Assembly (NCBI GenBank): GCA_963752935.1
Contig: CAVWAL010000005.1
Location: 248,001-312,000, forward strand
Source: RI-153 sp963752935
GTDB lineage: Bacteria; Chloroflexota; Anaerolineae; Caldilineales; Caldilineaceae
Direction: 5' to 3'
Length of the DNA stretch: 64,000 bases
Below, piece by piece: positions 8,769 through 18,076 of this stretch. The stretch's first letter is position 1; every line of letters begins with the position of its first letter. The notes beneath the pieces are model-generated. The model saw only the letters and a program-made list of their open reading frames with translations. It ran no database searches and was not told the origin of the DNA. The translations under genes were made by a program, and so were the position numbers.

Positions 8769-9659
8769 ATGCAGATCAATGTTGCGGTGGTGCCAGTGGC
8801 CGGGCTTGGCTCTCGGCTGCTGCCTGCCACCAAGTCGCAACCCAAAGAGATGTTGCCGGTGGGTCGCAAACCGGTGGTGCAGTATGTCGTCGAAGAACTG
8901 TCGCGCGTGGGCATGGAGCAGATGCTCTTCATCACCGGGCAGGGCAAGACCTCGATTGAAAACCATTTTGACCTGAACCACGAACTGATCGAGAGTCTGC
9001 GCGAGAGCGGCAAAGAGGATCTACTGGCCGAACTCGCCTTCGAACGGACCCCCGTTCGCTACTTCTTCACACGTCAGCGTCAGTTGCTCGGTTTGGGGCA
9101 TGCTGTTCTGTGCGCGCGCCCATTCGTGGGCGCGCGTCCTTTTGTGGTGGCGTTGGGCGATTCGATCATAGGCATGAATGCACAGAGTGATGTGGTGCGG
9201 CGCATGGCCGATGTTTTTGTCGAGAAGGGGGCCGATGCCGTAGTCGCCTTCGAAGAAGTGCCTATGAGCGATGTTCACCGCTACGGCGTTGCCCAGCCCA
9301 AGGATCGGGGCGAGATCTTCGAACTGGCCGATGTGGTCGAAAAACCCAGTCGCGAGGATGCGCCCAGCAACCTGGCGATTGCCGCTCGCTATGTCTTCTC
9401 CCCTGTTATCTTTGATGCACTGGAAAATCTACCCCCCGGCTCGGGTGGCGAGATCCAACTGACCGATGCCATCCGCAAAGTGATCCGCGACGGCGGCAAG
9501 GTCTTCGGCATGTGTCTGCGCGAGAACGAGAAACGCTACGACATCGGCAACTTCGAGTCATACTTCCGCGCCTTCGTTGAATTTGCCCTGGCTGACGAAA
9601 AGTTCGGGCCGGAACTGCGCCAGTACCTGGAGGATCTGCTACATGGAAATCATCCGTAA
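8769..9659 (+). CDS. galU: UTP-glucose-1-phosphate uridylyltransferase family
   Basis: Nucleotidyltransferase of 296 residues that makes UDP-sugars from UTP and a sugar 1-phosphate. The N-terminal VVPVAGLGSRLLPATKSQPK is the GalU signature with the pyrophosphorylase G-x-G-x-R-L; EMLPVGRKPVVQYVVEE, AVLCARPFVG and LGDSIIG (metal Asp) follow, with VVEKPSR and GGEIQLTDAI later. The start at 8769 is chosen over an upstream in-frame ATG (8703) because AAAAAGAGGA precedes it and the family N-terminus begins there. Its last 17 bases overlap a glucuronokinase-like kinase, so the natural substrate may be a sugar 1-phosphate other than Glc-1-P. Confidence 0.85.
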   Translation: MQINVAVVPVAGLGSRLLPATKSQPKEMLPVGRKPVVQYVVEELSRVGMEQMLFITGQGKTSIENHFDLNHELIESLRESGKEDLLAELAFERTPVRYFFTRQRQLLGLGHAVLCARPFVGARPFVVALGDSIIGMNAQSDVVRRMADVFVEKGADAVVAFEEVPMSDVHRYGVAQPKDRGEIFELADVVEKPSREDAPSNLAIAARYVFSPVIFDALENLPPGSGGEIQLTDAIRKVIRDGGKVFGMCLRENEKRYDIGNFESYFRAFVEFALADEKFGPELRQYLEDLLHGNHP

Positions 9660-10668
9660 GCGCGCCTATGCCCGCGCCGGGCTACTCGGCAACCCGTCCG
9701 ACGGGTACAACGGCAAGACGATTTCGATCATTGTACGCAACTTCTGGGCCGAGGTCGTGATCTACGAATGGGATTCGCTAGAAATCGTGCTGGCGCAGAA
9801 TGACCGCGCCCGCTTCCGATCGATCCAGGATCTGGCCAAGGATGTGCACCTGCACGGCTACTATGGGGGCATCCGCCTGATCAAAGCGACGATCAAACGC
9901 TTCGTCGATTACTGTGAGGAACAAGGGATCTCCCTACATGACCGCAACTTCTCGGTGCGATATAGTTCGACCGTGCCCCAACAGGTCGGCATGGCCGGAT
10001 CGAGTGCGATCATCGTAGCGACGATGCGTGGGCTGATGGAGTTTTACGATGTTCCCATTCCATTGGAAGTGCAGCCGTCCTTTGTGCTTTCGGTCGAGAC
10101 GGAGGAACTTGGCATCGCCGCCGGGCTGCAGGATCGGGTGATCCAATGTTACGAGGGGCTGGTTTACATGGATTTCGACAAGACGTGCGAGCGCACGATC
10201 CATGGATTGCGCTGTTACACCTATGAACCACTGGCCATCGACTGGCAGCCGGCCTTCTACCTTGCCTACCATGCAGCGCTCAGCGAGCCGACCGAACGCT
10301 TCCACAACGATATCCGCGGCCGCTATCACCGGGGAGACGCCCAGATCGTGCAGGCAATGCAGACCTTTGCCGGGCTGGCAGCGCAAGGACGGCAGTCGAT
10401 CATCGACCGCGACACGGAGCAGTTAAATCGGCTGATCGACGCCAATTTCGACCTTCGCCGCACGATCTATCAGTTACCCGAATGGCAGGTGGAAATGATC
10501 GAGACGGCGCGCTCCTGTGGAGCCAGCGCAAAGTTCGCCGGGTCCGGTGGGGCCATCGTCGGTCTTTACCCCAATGAGGCCGCACTCACCGCGCTGCGCG
10601 AACGGCTGACGGCGCTCGGTTCGAAGGTGATCGTCCCCCAAATAGCGGAAGAAGAAATCGTGGAATGA
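9643..10668 (+). CDS. GHMP kinase, glucuronokinase-like
   Basis: GHMP-superfamily sugar kinase of 341 residues. RAYARAGLLGNPSDGYNGKT resembles the N-terminus of glucuronokinases (LGNPSD, then GKT-I-S). The ATP loop is QQVGMAGSSAIIVATMRGL, the third GHMP motif SAKFAGSGGAIVG. A glucuronokinase would phosphorylate D-glucuronate at C1 and hand the product to a UDP-sugar pyrophosphorylase; the upstream gene is of that kind and overlaps this one by 17 bases, which supports the idea. The ATG at 9643 is taken because an earlier in-frame ATG would lie deep in galU. Other GHMP activities (arabinokinase, galactokinase-like) are not excluded. Confidence 0.7.
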   Translation: MEIIRKRAYARAGLLGNPSDGYNGKTISIIVRNFWAEVVIYEWDSLEIVLAQNDRARFRSIQDLAKDVHLHGYYGGIRLIKATIKRFVDYCEEQGISLHDRNFSVRYSSTVPQQVGMAGSSAIIVATMRGLMEFYDVPIPLEVQPSFVLSVETEELGIAAGLQDRVIQCYEGLVYMDFDKTCERTIHGLRCYTYEPLAIDWQPAFYLAYHAALSEPTERFHNDIRGRYHRGDAQIVQAMQTFAGLAAQGRQSIIDRDTEQLNRLIDANFDLRRTIYQLPEWQVEMIETARSCGASAKFAGSGGAIVGLYPNEAALTALRERLTALGSKVIVPQIAEEEIVE

Positions 10669-10754
10669 TGGAGTGGATGGTACTGTTCAGCTTCCGGTGC
10701 GGCGCAGTCGCCAGAATCGGGTTGAGCACCATCCTTGCTCTCGAAAGGAGACTT

Positions 10755-11354
10755 ATGACCACCAAGGAGACACAACTGGCCACCATCGCAGCGGAGATTG
10801 AAGAGCTCACCGACTCGCCGCTGTACGAATTTCGAACGAAGAACAACTATCACGTCGTCTTTGGCAGCGGCAATGCGGATGCCGATATCGTCTTGATCGG
10901 CGAAGCGCCGGGTGAACGTGAAGCCGAGAAAGGATTGCCCTTCGTGGGTGCATCTGGGCGTGTGCTCGATGAATTTCTGGGCGAGGTAGGGCTAAGCCGC
11001 GCCGAAATCTACATCACCAATGTCGTCAAGGATCGTCCTCCAGACAACCGCGACCCCAGCAAAGAGGAAATCGCCCTCTACTCGCCCTTCCTCTTACGGC
11101 AACTCGAAGTGATCCGCCCCAAGGTGATCGCCACGTTGGGGCGCTTCGCCATGGATTTCATCTTTGCCACGTTCGCAATGGACGCCCAGGGCAGCAAGAT
11201 CAGCAAGGTCCACGGACAGCGCTTCACGGCGCAAACTTCGTTCGGCGAGGTCTCCATCTTGCCGCTATATCACCCGGCGGTGGCGCTATACAACCAGAGT
11301 CAGAAAGAAACCCTGCGCCAGGATTTTCAGGTGCTCAAACAATTTGCAAAGTAG
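10755..11354 (+). CDS. Family-4-like uracil-DNA glycosylase without Fe-S cysteines
   Basis: 199 residues with the order of bacterial family 4 UDGs: IVLIGEAPGEREAEKGLPFV (motif A with GEAPG), GRVLDEFLGEVGLSR, IYITNVVKDRPPDNRDPSKE and, near the end, LPLYHPAVAL (His-Pro motif). These enzymes cut uracil from DNA and normally hold a 4Fe-4S cluster on four Cys. Here there is no cysteine at all: the usual VVKCRPP is VVKDRPP and the later Cys is Tyr (IALYSPF). The ATG at 10755 is chosen over an upstream in-frame start because AAAGGAG lies just before it. Activity without the cluster is uncertain. Confidence 0.8.
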   Translation: MTTKETQLATIAAEIEELTDSPLYEFRTKNNYHVVFGSGNADADIVLIGEAPGEREAEKGLPFVGASGRVLDEFLGEVGLSRAEIYITNVVKDRPPDNRDPSKEEIALYSPFLLRQLEVIRPKVIATLGRFAMDFIFATFAMDAQGSKISKVHGQRFTAQTSFGEVSILPLYHPAVALYNQSQKETLRQDFQVLKQFAK

Positions 11355-11364
11355 GTAAAGAACG

Positions 11365-12144
11365 ATGACCGCAGCGTACAAACCACAGCGTATCCTGGTG
11401 ACAGCGGCCGCCTCGGGGATCGGCCGCGCCCTGGTGGAGGCTTTCCTGCTTCGGGGGGATCGGCTCTACATCTGCGATGTCAGCGCCGACGCTCTGGACG
11501 CCTTTACTGAGGTGCACCCAGACGTGGGTGCGATTCAGGCCGACGTCTCTAGCCCTGAGCAGGTGGATCGGCTCTTCGATGCTGCCACTGCGCACCTGGG
11601 TGGTCTCGACGTGCTGATCGCCAATGCCGGTATCGCCGGACCTACGGCGCCGGTGGAAGAGATCGATATCGCGGCCTGGCAGCGTACCGTAGACGTCAAT
11701 CTCAACGGCGCATTTTACTGCGTTCGCCGGGCCGTCCCCCTGATCAAAGAGGCGGGCGGCGGTTCGATTGTGATCCTCTCATCGGCGGCGGGTCTGTTCG
11801 GCTATCCACTGCGTGCGCCGTACGCTGCGTCCAAGTGGGCGCTGATCGGCCTCACCAAGACCCTGGCCATGGAACTGGGCAGCGCCGGGATCCGCGTCAA
11901 CGCTATCTGCCCGGGGCCGGTGAGTGGTCCGCGCATCGACGGGGTGATCGGCGACAAAGCCGCCGCCCGCGGCATTTCGTTCGAAGAGATGAGCGACATC
12001 TACCTCAACACCATGTCCATGCACAGCTTCATCGAGCGCGAGGACATCGCCAACATGGCGATCTTCCTCACCTCGGCAGCAGGATCCAGGATTTCAGGGC
12101 AGGCTTTGGCCGTGGATGGAAATACGGAGACGTTGAGGACGTAG
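11365..12144 (+). CDS. SDR-family oxidoreductase
   Basis: Classical short-chain dehydrogenase/reductase of 259 residues. The NAD(P)-binding loop is TAAASGIGRA (Ala in place of the usual first Gly of TGxxxGIG). NAGIAG, SSAAGLFGYPLRAPYAASKW (Ser-Tyr-Lys catalytic set) and the C-terminal SGQALAVDGN follow. Asp after the second beta strand (YICDVS) suggests NAD(H) preference. It starts 10 bases after the UDG stop and is probably co-transcribed. Substrate unknown. Confidence 0.85.
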   Translation: MTAAYKPQRILVTAAASGIGRALVEAFLLRGDRLYICDVSADALDAFTEVHPDVGAIQADVSSPEQVDRLFDAATAHLGGLDVLIANAGIAGPTAPVEEIDIAAWQRTVDVNLNGAFYCVRRAVPLIKEAGGGSIVILSSAAGLFGYPLRAPYAASKWALIGLTKTLAMELGSAGIRVNAICPGPVSGPRIDGVIGDKAAARGISFEEMSDIYLNTMSMHSFIEREDIANMAIFLTSAAGSRISGQALAVDGNTETLRT

Positions 12145-12228
12145 TACATTTTGGCGGGAATATGGCGTCGGTACCGCTGGTCGAGCGTGTCGGCCTATTT
12201 CCGCCGGGGTTTACGGGCCGGCTATCCT

Positions 12229-12981
12229 CTATCCCAATGCAACTTCCTCAACCGCAACCACCGCTTCTTCGGCAACGATCGCGTCATCCAGTTGTCCATC
12301 GCGCAGGCGAAGGATTTGATCGACGTACTCATCGACCAGGTTGTCGTGGGTAACCATCAGCATAGTGACGTTCTGTTCGCGCACAATGGTCTGGAAGAGA
12401 GTGAGGATTTCGCGGGCAGTGTTGCTGTCCAGTTCGCCGGTAGGCTCGTCGGCGAGGATGACTTTGGGATCGTTGGCCAGTGAGCGAGCAATGGCCACAC
12501 GTTGCTGCTGCCCACCGGAAAGCTCGAAAGGACGGTGATCCATGCGGTCACCCAACCCCACGAGTTCGAGACAGGCGCGTGTCCGTTTGTCGCGTTCCTT
12601 GCGGTTGACGCCACCCATGCGCAGGATCAACTCCACGTTTTCAAAGGCCGAGAGACTGGGCAACAGGCCGAACGATTGAAAGATAAAACCGACCTGTTGG
12701 CGCCGCCATTTGGTCAGCTTGCCTTCGCTCCAGCCGCTGATCGACTCTCCGAAAATGCGAATGTCGCCGCGTGTCGGCTGATCCAACCCGCCAAGGCAGT
12801 TGAGCAGCGTGGTCTTTCCACTGCCCGAACGCCCTTTGAGGGCGATAAAACGCCCTTGTTCCACGCGCAAATTGACCCCACGCAGCGCGGCCACCTCTTG
12901 TTGACCAACCGAGTAGATACGCCAGAGATCCGTCGTCTCAATCGCAATCAGCCGCGATGTGGAGGGTAATTGTCCGTTCAT
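12229..12981 (-). CDS. ABC transporter ATPase, MacB/LolD type
   Basis: 250-residue ATPase with Walker A LKGRSGSGKTTLLN, signature LSGGQQQRVAIARSL, Walker B VILADEPTGELDS and H-loop MVTHD. The EPTGELD Walker B and size put it in the LolD/MacB/FtsE group that works with FtsX-type permeases. It is the last gene of a four-gene minus-strand operon (adaptor, permease, ATPase, ATPase), 8 bases after the other ATPase. Two ATPases for one permease suggests a heterodimeric motor, or that this one serves a permease elsewhere. Confidence 0.85.
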   Translation of the reverse strand: MNGQLPSTSRLIAIETTDLWRIYSVGQQEVAALRGVNLRVEQGRFIALKGRSGSGKTTLLNCLGGLDQPTRGDIRIFGESISGWSEGKLTKWRRQQVGFIFQSFGLLPSLSAFENVELILRMGGVNRKERDKRTRACLELVGLGDRMDHRPFELSGGQQQRVAIARSLANDPKVILADEPTGELDSNTAREILTLFQTIVREQNVTMLMVTHDNLVDEYVDQILRLRDGQLDDAIVAEEAVVAVEEVALG

Positions 12982-12989
12982 GGATAGTC

Positions 12990-13991
12990 CTATTTCCTAC
13001 GCAGACGCTGCCAGATGCCGCGTTTGCTTTGTCGGGTGTGGTCGGCTTCTTGCTGCTGTTTGCGGCTGACAAGTTCAGGCGCATCACGATCTTGGGGCGC
13101 AGGGCGAATAAGGATGCCGTCTTCGGTAATGTCGAGAATGGCGCGCCCGCGGATTTGGAACTGTTCGAGAAACTCCTTGGGCACCTGTAGCCGTCCGGCC
13201 CGATCCAGCACTACCAGTTCTTCGAAGACATCGTGATGACCGTTCGCCTCGTCACCGTTGGCGGCGATCTGGGCAATCTGTTCGGGGGTACGCGCCTGGC
13301 GTCGGGTTTCGCTGGACATCATACCGTCGCGGATAGCAACCACGCGGTCCACATGACGGGCGATGCCGGGATCATGGCTGACCAGGATCATGGTCAGTTC
13401 CAGTTCGGTGTTGAGGAAGCGCAGCGTATCATAGATCACCTGCGCCGTGGCCGAATCCACCTCACCGGTCGGTTCGTCGGCAAGCAAGAGGCTGGGATTA
13501 TTGGCCAATGAGACGGCAATCGAGACGCGCTGTTGTTCGCCGCCCGATAACTCGCCAACGGTGTGGAACATGCGGTCGCCCAACCCCACCATCTTGAGCA
13601 ATTCCTGGGCACGCGTGCGCTTTTCTTTGCTAGACACGCCGGCCAGGGTCATTGGCAGTTCTACGTTTTCCACCGCGTTGAGGTAGGGCACAAGGTTGCG
13701 CGCGCTCTGCTGCCAGACGAAGCCAACCTGTTCACGGCGATACCGTGTCAGCTCCCCCTCAGACATCTTGAGCAGATCATGGTCTCCCACGCGCACACGG
13801 CCTGCCGTGGGGCGATCCAGCCCGCCCAGGATGTTCATCAGCGTCGACTTACCGCTACCGCTGGCGCCGACAATCCCCATCAACTCACCCGATTGCACCG
13901 AGAAGTTGAGACCCTGCAAGGCCACCACTTCCAGCTCGGCCACTCGATAGATCTTGACCAGACCGTCACAGTAGATAAATGGTTCTGTCAT
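12990..13991 (-). CDS. ABC transporter ATPase with C-terminal AbrB-like domain
   Basis: 333 residues. Residues 1-225 are a MacB/LolD-type ATPase: Walker A GASGSGKST, signature LSGGEQQRVSIA, Walker B LLADEPTGEVDS, H-loop VSHD. After a linker, residues about 258-298 (LVVLDRAGRLQVPKEF, then a short beta strand to ILIRP) match the swapped-hairpin AbrB/SpoVT/MazE fold, normally a DNA-binding or dimerisation unit. The start at 13991 is 2 bases after the permease stop; a longer in-frame ORF would run back into the permease gene. The tail is basic (KRGIWQRLRRK). Confidence 0.87.
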   Translation of the reverse strand: MTEPFIYCDGLVKIYRVAELEVVALQGLNFSVQSGELMGIVGASGSGKSTLMNILGGLDRPTAGRVRVGDHDLLKMSEGELTRYRREQVGFVWQQSARNLVPYLNAVENVELPMTLAGVSSKEKRTRAQELLKMVGLGDRMFHTVGELSGGEQQRVSIAVSLANNPSLLLADEPTGEVDSATAQVIYDTLRFLNTELELTMILVSHDPGIARHVDRVVAIRDGMMSSETRRQARTPEQIAQIAANGDEANGHHDVFEELVVLDRAGRLQVPKEFLEQFQIRGRAILDITEDGILIRPAPQDRDAPELVSRKQQQEADHTRQSKRGIWQRLRRK

Positions 13992-13993
13992 GG

Positions 13994-16873
13994 TTACACC
14001 GTCTCGCCCAGTTTGATGGCCTGGAAGATCTTCATGCGCATAAGCAGGCTGACCAGAACCGCCAATGCTGCCACAAAGAGCAGACCAAAGAGCACGTAAA
14101 TTCGGAAGATGGCAGGCCAGACGATACCCACGACAAACGGCGGCGTCAGGTCGATAGCCCGTGTCCCCACCTGGAGGTAAGGAATAAACAGATCGCTCAT
14201 CCACACACCGAGCAAAGTACCGATCCCGATGCCGACTAAGACGAGGAAAGCAAGTTCCCAGGCCAGTAGCCCTGCCATCTGCACTGTGGACAGCCCGATC
14301 GCACGCAGTGTGCCCAGTTCGATGAAGCGCCGCCGGAACGAAAAGAGCGTGTAGAGTAGAAAACCCAGCACGGTGAGGATGGCGGCCGCCAAAAAGCCAA
14401 CCGACAACACGCCGAAGAGACCCTGCCGCTCGGGCTGCTGTTGCGCCTTTTCGATGGCTTCAAGCGACGAACGCCAATCTACCACCTGGATGTCATAGGC
14501 CCGTAGATCGCGCGCCATCTGTGCGAAATCAGTAGTCCGTGTCTTCACCAATACATCGTAGGGGAACTCGCCACCCAACTGCTCAAAGATGAAGTCAAGG
14601 TTGCCCACCAATAGGGGCCCCTCTTCAGGGTACCAGGTGGGGAAGAGTGAAAAGTCACCCACCACTTTCATCGCGAACTGGCTGCGCAAGCCATAGCGGC
14701 GGACCTGTACCTGAATGGTGTCGCCCACCACAATCGCATTCTCGCGCATCAGCGAACGAGGCAACAGGACAGCATCGTTAGAGAGCGCCAGCGAGTTCAT
14801 CAAGGAGCCGAGCGTGGCGGAAGCGAAATCGCGTCTCCAGAATGCCACCTTCGGGAAGTCCAGACGGTCGACACCCAAAAACGTCACGTCCTGCCAGCTA
14901 CCCTGTACTTGAATATTACCCTCGAAGTCGGCGAAGCGAGCGGCGGATTCCACAGCGGGCACGTTGAGATGCTCGCTGACCGGCACAAATGTCCAACTGA
15001 TCTGGGCCTGCTCACCGCCGCCGCCGGCGTCCTGACCGGGCGAAGTGGTGGCCTCGGGCGGTGCGGAACCGAGTTCGATCAAACGAGCATCTCCACCGAC
15101 CTGATAGTAGGTGCGGTCGCGCAAGTGATCGTCCAACGTCTGCGCCAGCGAGGTGGTGAAGGCGACCAGGCTCAAGGTCAGCACCAACAGCAGCAGCGGC
15201 GCCGTGTAAAGACCGCGGTTACGCGCCAGGTAGCGACTGGCCATCAGTAGGCCGACACTGTTGGTACGTGCCGAGATCCAGGCGAGCGCCGTCATAAAGC
15301 CGGGGAGCAGCCGCAACGTGACCAGCGCCAGCGCAAAGATCCCCAGCGCGGGGACAAGAAAGAGCAAGGGATTCTCGAAGATCGAAGCACTGCTAGAGAC
15401 AAGCCCACCGATTGCGATACTCCCCTGTTGGCGCAGCAGGTAAAGTCCATACCCGGCGGGGATCAGGAGCAGCACATCCACCCACATGCGTTGCCACCAG
15501 GGCGGACGCAGCGTACGCGCCTGTTCCTGTTTGTAGGTGACAATCGTGAAGCGTGAGGCGCCGATGGTGGGCAACACCTGAGCCAACAGTGTGACACCCA
15601 ACGCCAGCAACCCTGCATTGAAGGCGGTTTCGTTGAAAGTGAGACGAAGATCGATGTCGCCTGTGAAGTTGAGAAAGCTGCGCGTGGCGCCAATCACCAG
15701 CGCAATAAAGTAACTGACCGGTACGGCAACCGCCATAGCGAGCAGACCCAACATCAGTGATTCTAGCGCCGAGATGCCGGTGATCTGCCCCATCGATGCC
15801 CCACGACTGCGCAGGACGGCGACTTCGTTGCGTTGGCGGCTAACGGCCAGCCCCACCACCAACCCGATGAAGGCGATGAGCAAGCCTAAAATCGGCACGC
15901 TAAAGGCATAGAGCAGTGTCGTCAACAGCGCCGACGACCGCTGATAATCACGCAAACCATCCACAGGCGAGACGCTAAGCTGGGTGTTGGTGAGCAAATT
16001 CCCTGCCCGCTGTTCCACCTGGCTAATCCGTCGCAACAGGCCGCCCACATCAGATGTAGTCACATCGGAACCGTCCATGACCAGATACCAGAGGGCCAGG
16101 TAGGTTTCATCGACCATCGCCGGCGCCACCCGTCTCATGTAACTTTCTTCGGGCACCACCAGTACGTCCACCAGGGCGGTTTCATTGTAGAACCAATAAT
16201 CGCTGCTCGGATCCTTGGCCTGCCAAATGCCCGAAATGCGAATCGGAATTTGCAGAGAACTGCGCCCGGTTTCGGTGCGCGTACTCTGAAAGACGACGTA
16301 GGTCTCGCCGACCTGCAAACCGAGTTCATCGGCCATGCGCGCGCTGAACATGACCTCCATCGGCTGTGATTCATCGGTCGACACCGCCGGGAAGGTGCCC
16401 TCGAGCAGATTGATCTGGGATTCCAGGTCTGAAATAAAGCCGATGTTGACCCATTCCAGCGGATCGGTCACATCGGCATAGGCAACGTCCTCTCGCGGAA
16501 AGAGGCGAAGATTGTCCGTCTTGACATAGCGGACGATACGCGTGTTGGGTATCCCCAGTTCATCCCCTGCCGGACCGGAGAGATAGGCGTCAACCTGGCT
16601 GATCTCTTCAATATCCAGCGCACCGTGGAAGGCACCGATGTAGCGGAACATGAAGACGAAGGGTGGCCGTTTGACGAAGTCGCTGCTGTTGGCAGTGGCA
16701 AGCTGCTGCTCAAGAATGCGATAGTAGACGGCGTCGGCGTAGAGCGGAATGCTGATGACCAGCGCAATCGCGGCCACCAGCCCCGTAACAGTAGCTAACG
16801 CCAACCAACGCTGCGCCAATAGACGCTTGGCGGCAACGACAACAATAGCCCAGGTCCGTAACAGTGCACGCAT
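13994..16873 (-). CDS. FtsX-like ABC permease
   Basis: 959-residue permease with the MacB/FtsX double-unit layout: an N-terminal membrane segment (ALATVTGLVAAIALVISIPL), a large extracytoplasmic domain (to about residue 310), a membrane cluster with VGLAVSRQRNEVAVLRSRGA, further segments around 420-560, a second outer domain, and a C-terminal FtsX domain (FRRRFIELGTLRAIGLS). The two R-x-x-E-x-x-x-L/LRA-G segments are the ATPase-contacting coupling regions. With the adjacent lipoprotein adaptor and ATPases it should form a MacAB/Lol-like machine for extruding substrates or lipoproteins in an envelope lacking a typical outer membrane. It starts 3 bases after the adaptor stop. Confidence 0.87.
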   Translation of the reverse strand: MRALLRTWAIVVVAAKRLLAQRWLALATVTGLVAAIALVISIPLYADAVYYRILEQQLATANSSDFVKRPPFVFMFRYIGAFHGALDIEEISQVDAYLSGPAGDELGIPNTRIVRYVKTDNLRLFPREDVAYADVTDPLEWVNIGFISDLESQINLLEGTFPAVSTDESQPMEVMFSARMADELGLQVGETYVVFQSTRTETGRSSLQIPIRISGIWQAKDPSSDYWFYNETALVDVLVVPEESYMRRVAPAMVDETYLALWYLVMDGSDVTTSDVGGLLRRISQVEQRAGNLLTNTQLSVSPVDGLRDYQRSSALLTTLLYAFSVPILGLLIAFIGLVVGLAVSRQRNEVAVLRSRGASMGQITGISALESLMLGLLAMAVAVPVSYFIALVIGATRSFLNFTGDIDLRLTFNETAFNAGLLALGVTLLAQVLPTIGASRFTIVTYKQEQARTLRPPWWQRMWVDVLLLIPAGYGLYLLRQQGSIAIGGLVSSSASIFENPLLFLVPALGIFALALVTLRLLPGFMTALAWISARTNSVGLLMASRYLARNRGLYTAPLLLLVLTLSLVAFTTSLAQTLDDHLRDRTYYQVGGDARLIELGSAPPEATTSPGQDAGGGGEQAQISWTFVPVSEHLNVPAVESAARFADFEGNIQVQGSWQDVTFLGVDRLDFPKVAFWRRDFASATLGSLMNSLALSNDAVLLPRSLMRENAIVVGDTIQVQVRRYGLRSQFAMKVVGDFSLFPTWYPEEGPLLVGNLDFIFEQLGGEFPYDVLVKTRTTDFAQMARDLRAYDIQVVDWRSSLEAIEKAQQQPERQGLFGVLSVGFLAAAILTVLGFLLYTLFSFRRRFIELGTLRAIGLSTVQMAGLLAWELAFLVLVGIGIGTLLGVWMSDLFIPYLQVGTRAIDLTPPFVVGIVWPAIFRIYVLFGLLFVAALAVLVSLLMRMKIFQAIKLGETV

Positions 16874-16876
16874 AAG

Positions 16877-18076
16877 TTACTGCCCAACCACAACCTGGCC
16901 CAGTTCCAGACCTTCCTGGATCTCGACCTGGTCAGGTGTTTGGATACCGGTTTTGACATCGACACGCCGCTGCACATCACCGTCCTGAATGACGACGAAG
17001 CGGCGACCATCGAAGATGCGGATGGCCGAAGGCGGCAACCAGAGGACGTCGGTCTTCCGTTCGAGTTCGACTTCGACCTGCATCAGGTCGCCGAGTTCGT
17101 AGTCGGCCTCTTCAGGGGATTGGGCAATCGAGATGCGTGTGGACTTATCGAGATCCGAAACGTTGGCACCACCGCCGGTGCCATATGGATACGGCAGGCG
17201 ACGGACCTCGCCGTTAAGCATCTGCCCGGGCCGGCCAACCATCTTAATCACTACCGGCATTCCTTCCACCAGGTCTTGCATCTGGGTAGAGGTCAAATCG
17301 CTGCTGATTTCCAACGCTTCGGGGTTCGCCACCACCACCACCGGTACGAAGGGCTCCACAGGTCGCCCCACCGTTAGCGAAAGGGTGAGAATCTGCCCGT
17401 CGATGGGGGAGCGAATCTGTGCATCCTCGATGCTGGTGTTTAGCTTGTCCAACGCCAATTGCGCGCGCTCGACATCGTTCTGCAAGAGTGGATCGACGCC
17501 ACGGTCGAGCCGTTCCAGCGCCAATTTCGCCAGTTCCACTTGCTTCTCCTGAATAGCAATCGCCGTGGCATCATCGGGGCTGGAATTCTGTAACTGCGTC
17601 AGGCGCAGTTCGGCGATCTCCACCCCGACCTGGGCAGACCGTTTGTTGAATTCCAGATCGGCTTCAGCCTCGGCCAGACGCGACTCGGCGCGTTCCAGGT
17701 TCAACTGAGCAGAGACAACCTCGCGTTCGATGTCGTCAATTTCCAGGTCGGCAATCACGTCGCCGGCGCTGACCATCTCGTTGCGGCCGACATAGATCTG
17801 ACGGACACGCCCACCGCTACGGAAGAAGAGTTCGTGCACTTCGACAGGCGAAACACGACCAGAGAACGAAGTCTGGCGCAAGATCTCCCCTGACTTCACT
17901 TCGTAGGTAGGCTTCAACGGAATAATGGCGGTTGGGATAGGGGTTGGCGTTGCTTCGTCTGCCTGACCCGCGAAGGGGTTTTCCAACGTCGTACTGCCGG
18001 TCGGCAGAAGCGCACAGCCTGAGAGCATGAGCGACAAGAGCAGAGTAGCTGCAAGGCGAAAAGGGAAACGGATCAT
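16877..18076 (-). CDS. HlyD/MacA-type adaptor lipoprotein
   Basis: 399 residues. A lipoprotein signal peptide ends in the lipobox LSGC (about residue 21). After a Thr/Pro linker come the membrane-fusion-protein features: a lipoyl half-motif (VRQIYVGRNEMVSAGDVIAD), a coiled-coil hairpin of about 100 residues (ERAESRLAEAEADLEFNKRS...), a second lipoyl half (RSPIDGQILTLSLTVGRPV) and a beta-barrel. It is the first gene of the exporter operon. The visible ribosome site is weak. Confidence 0.85.
   Translation of the reverse strand: MIRFPFRLAATLLLSLMLSGCALLPTGSTTLENPFAGQADEATPTPIPTAIIPLKPTYEVKSGEILRQTSFSGRVSPVEVHELFFRSGGRVRQIYVGRNEMVSAGDVIADLEIDDIEREVVSAQLNLERAESRLAEAEADLEFNKRSAQVGVEIAELRLTQLQNSSPDDATAIAIQEKQVELAKLALERLDRGVDPLLQNDVERAQLALDKLNTSIEDAQIRSPIDGQILTLSLTVGRPVEPFVPVVVVANPEALEISSDLTSTQMQDLVEGMPVVIKMVGRPGQMLNGEVRRLPYPYGTGGGANVSDLDKSTRISIAQSPEEADYELGDLMQVEVELERKTDVLWLPPSAIRIFDGRRFVVIQDGDVQRRVDVKTGIQTPDQVEIQEGLELGQVVVGQ

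Noticed and set aside
13994..14204. N-terminal extension of the AbrB-tailed ATPase
   Set aside because: It lies in the permease coding region in another frame; the start at 13991 is right after the permease stop.
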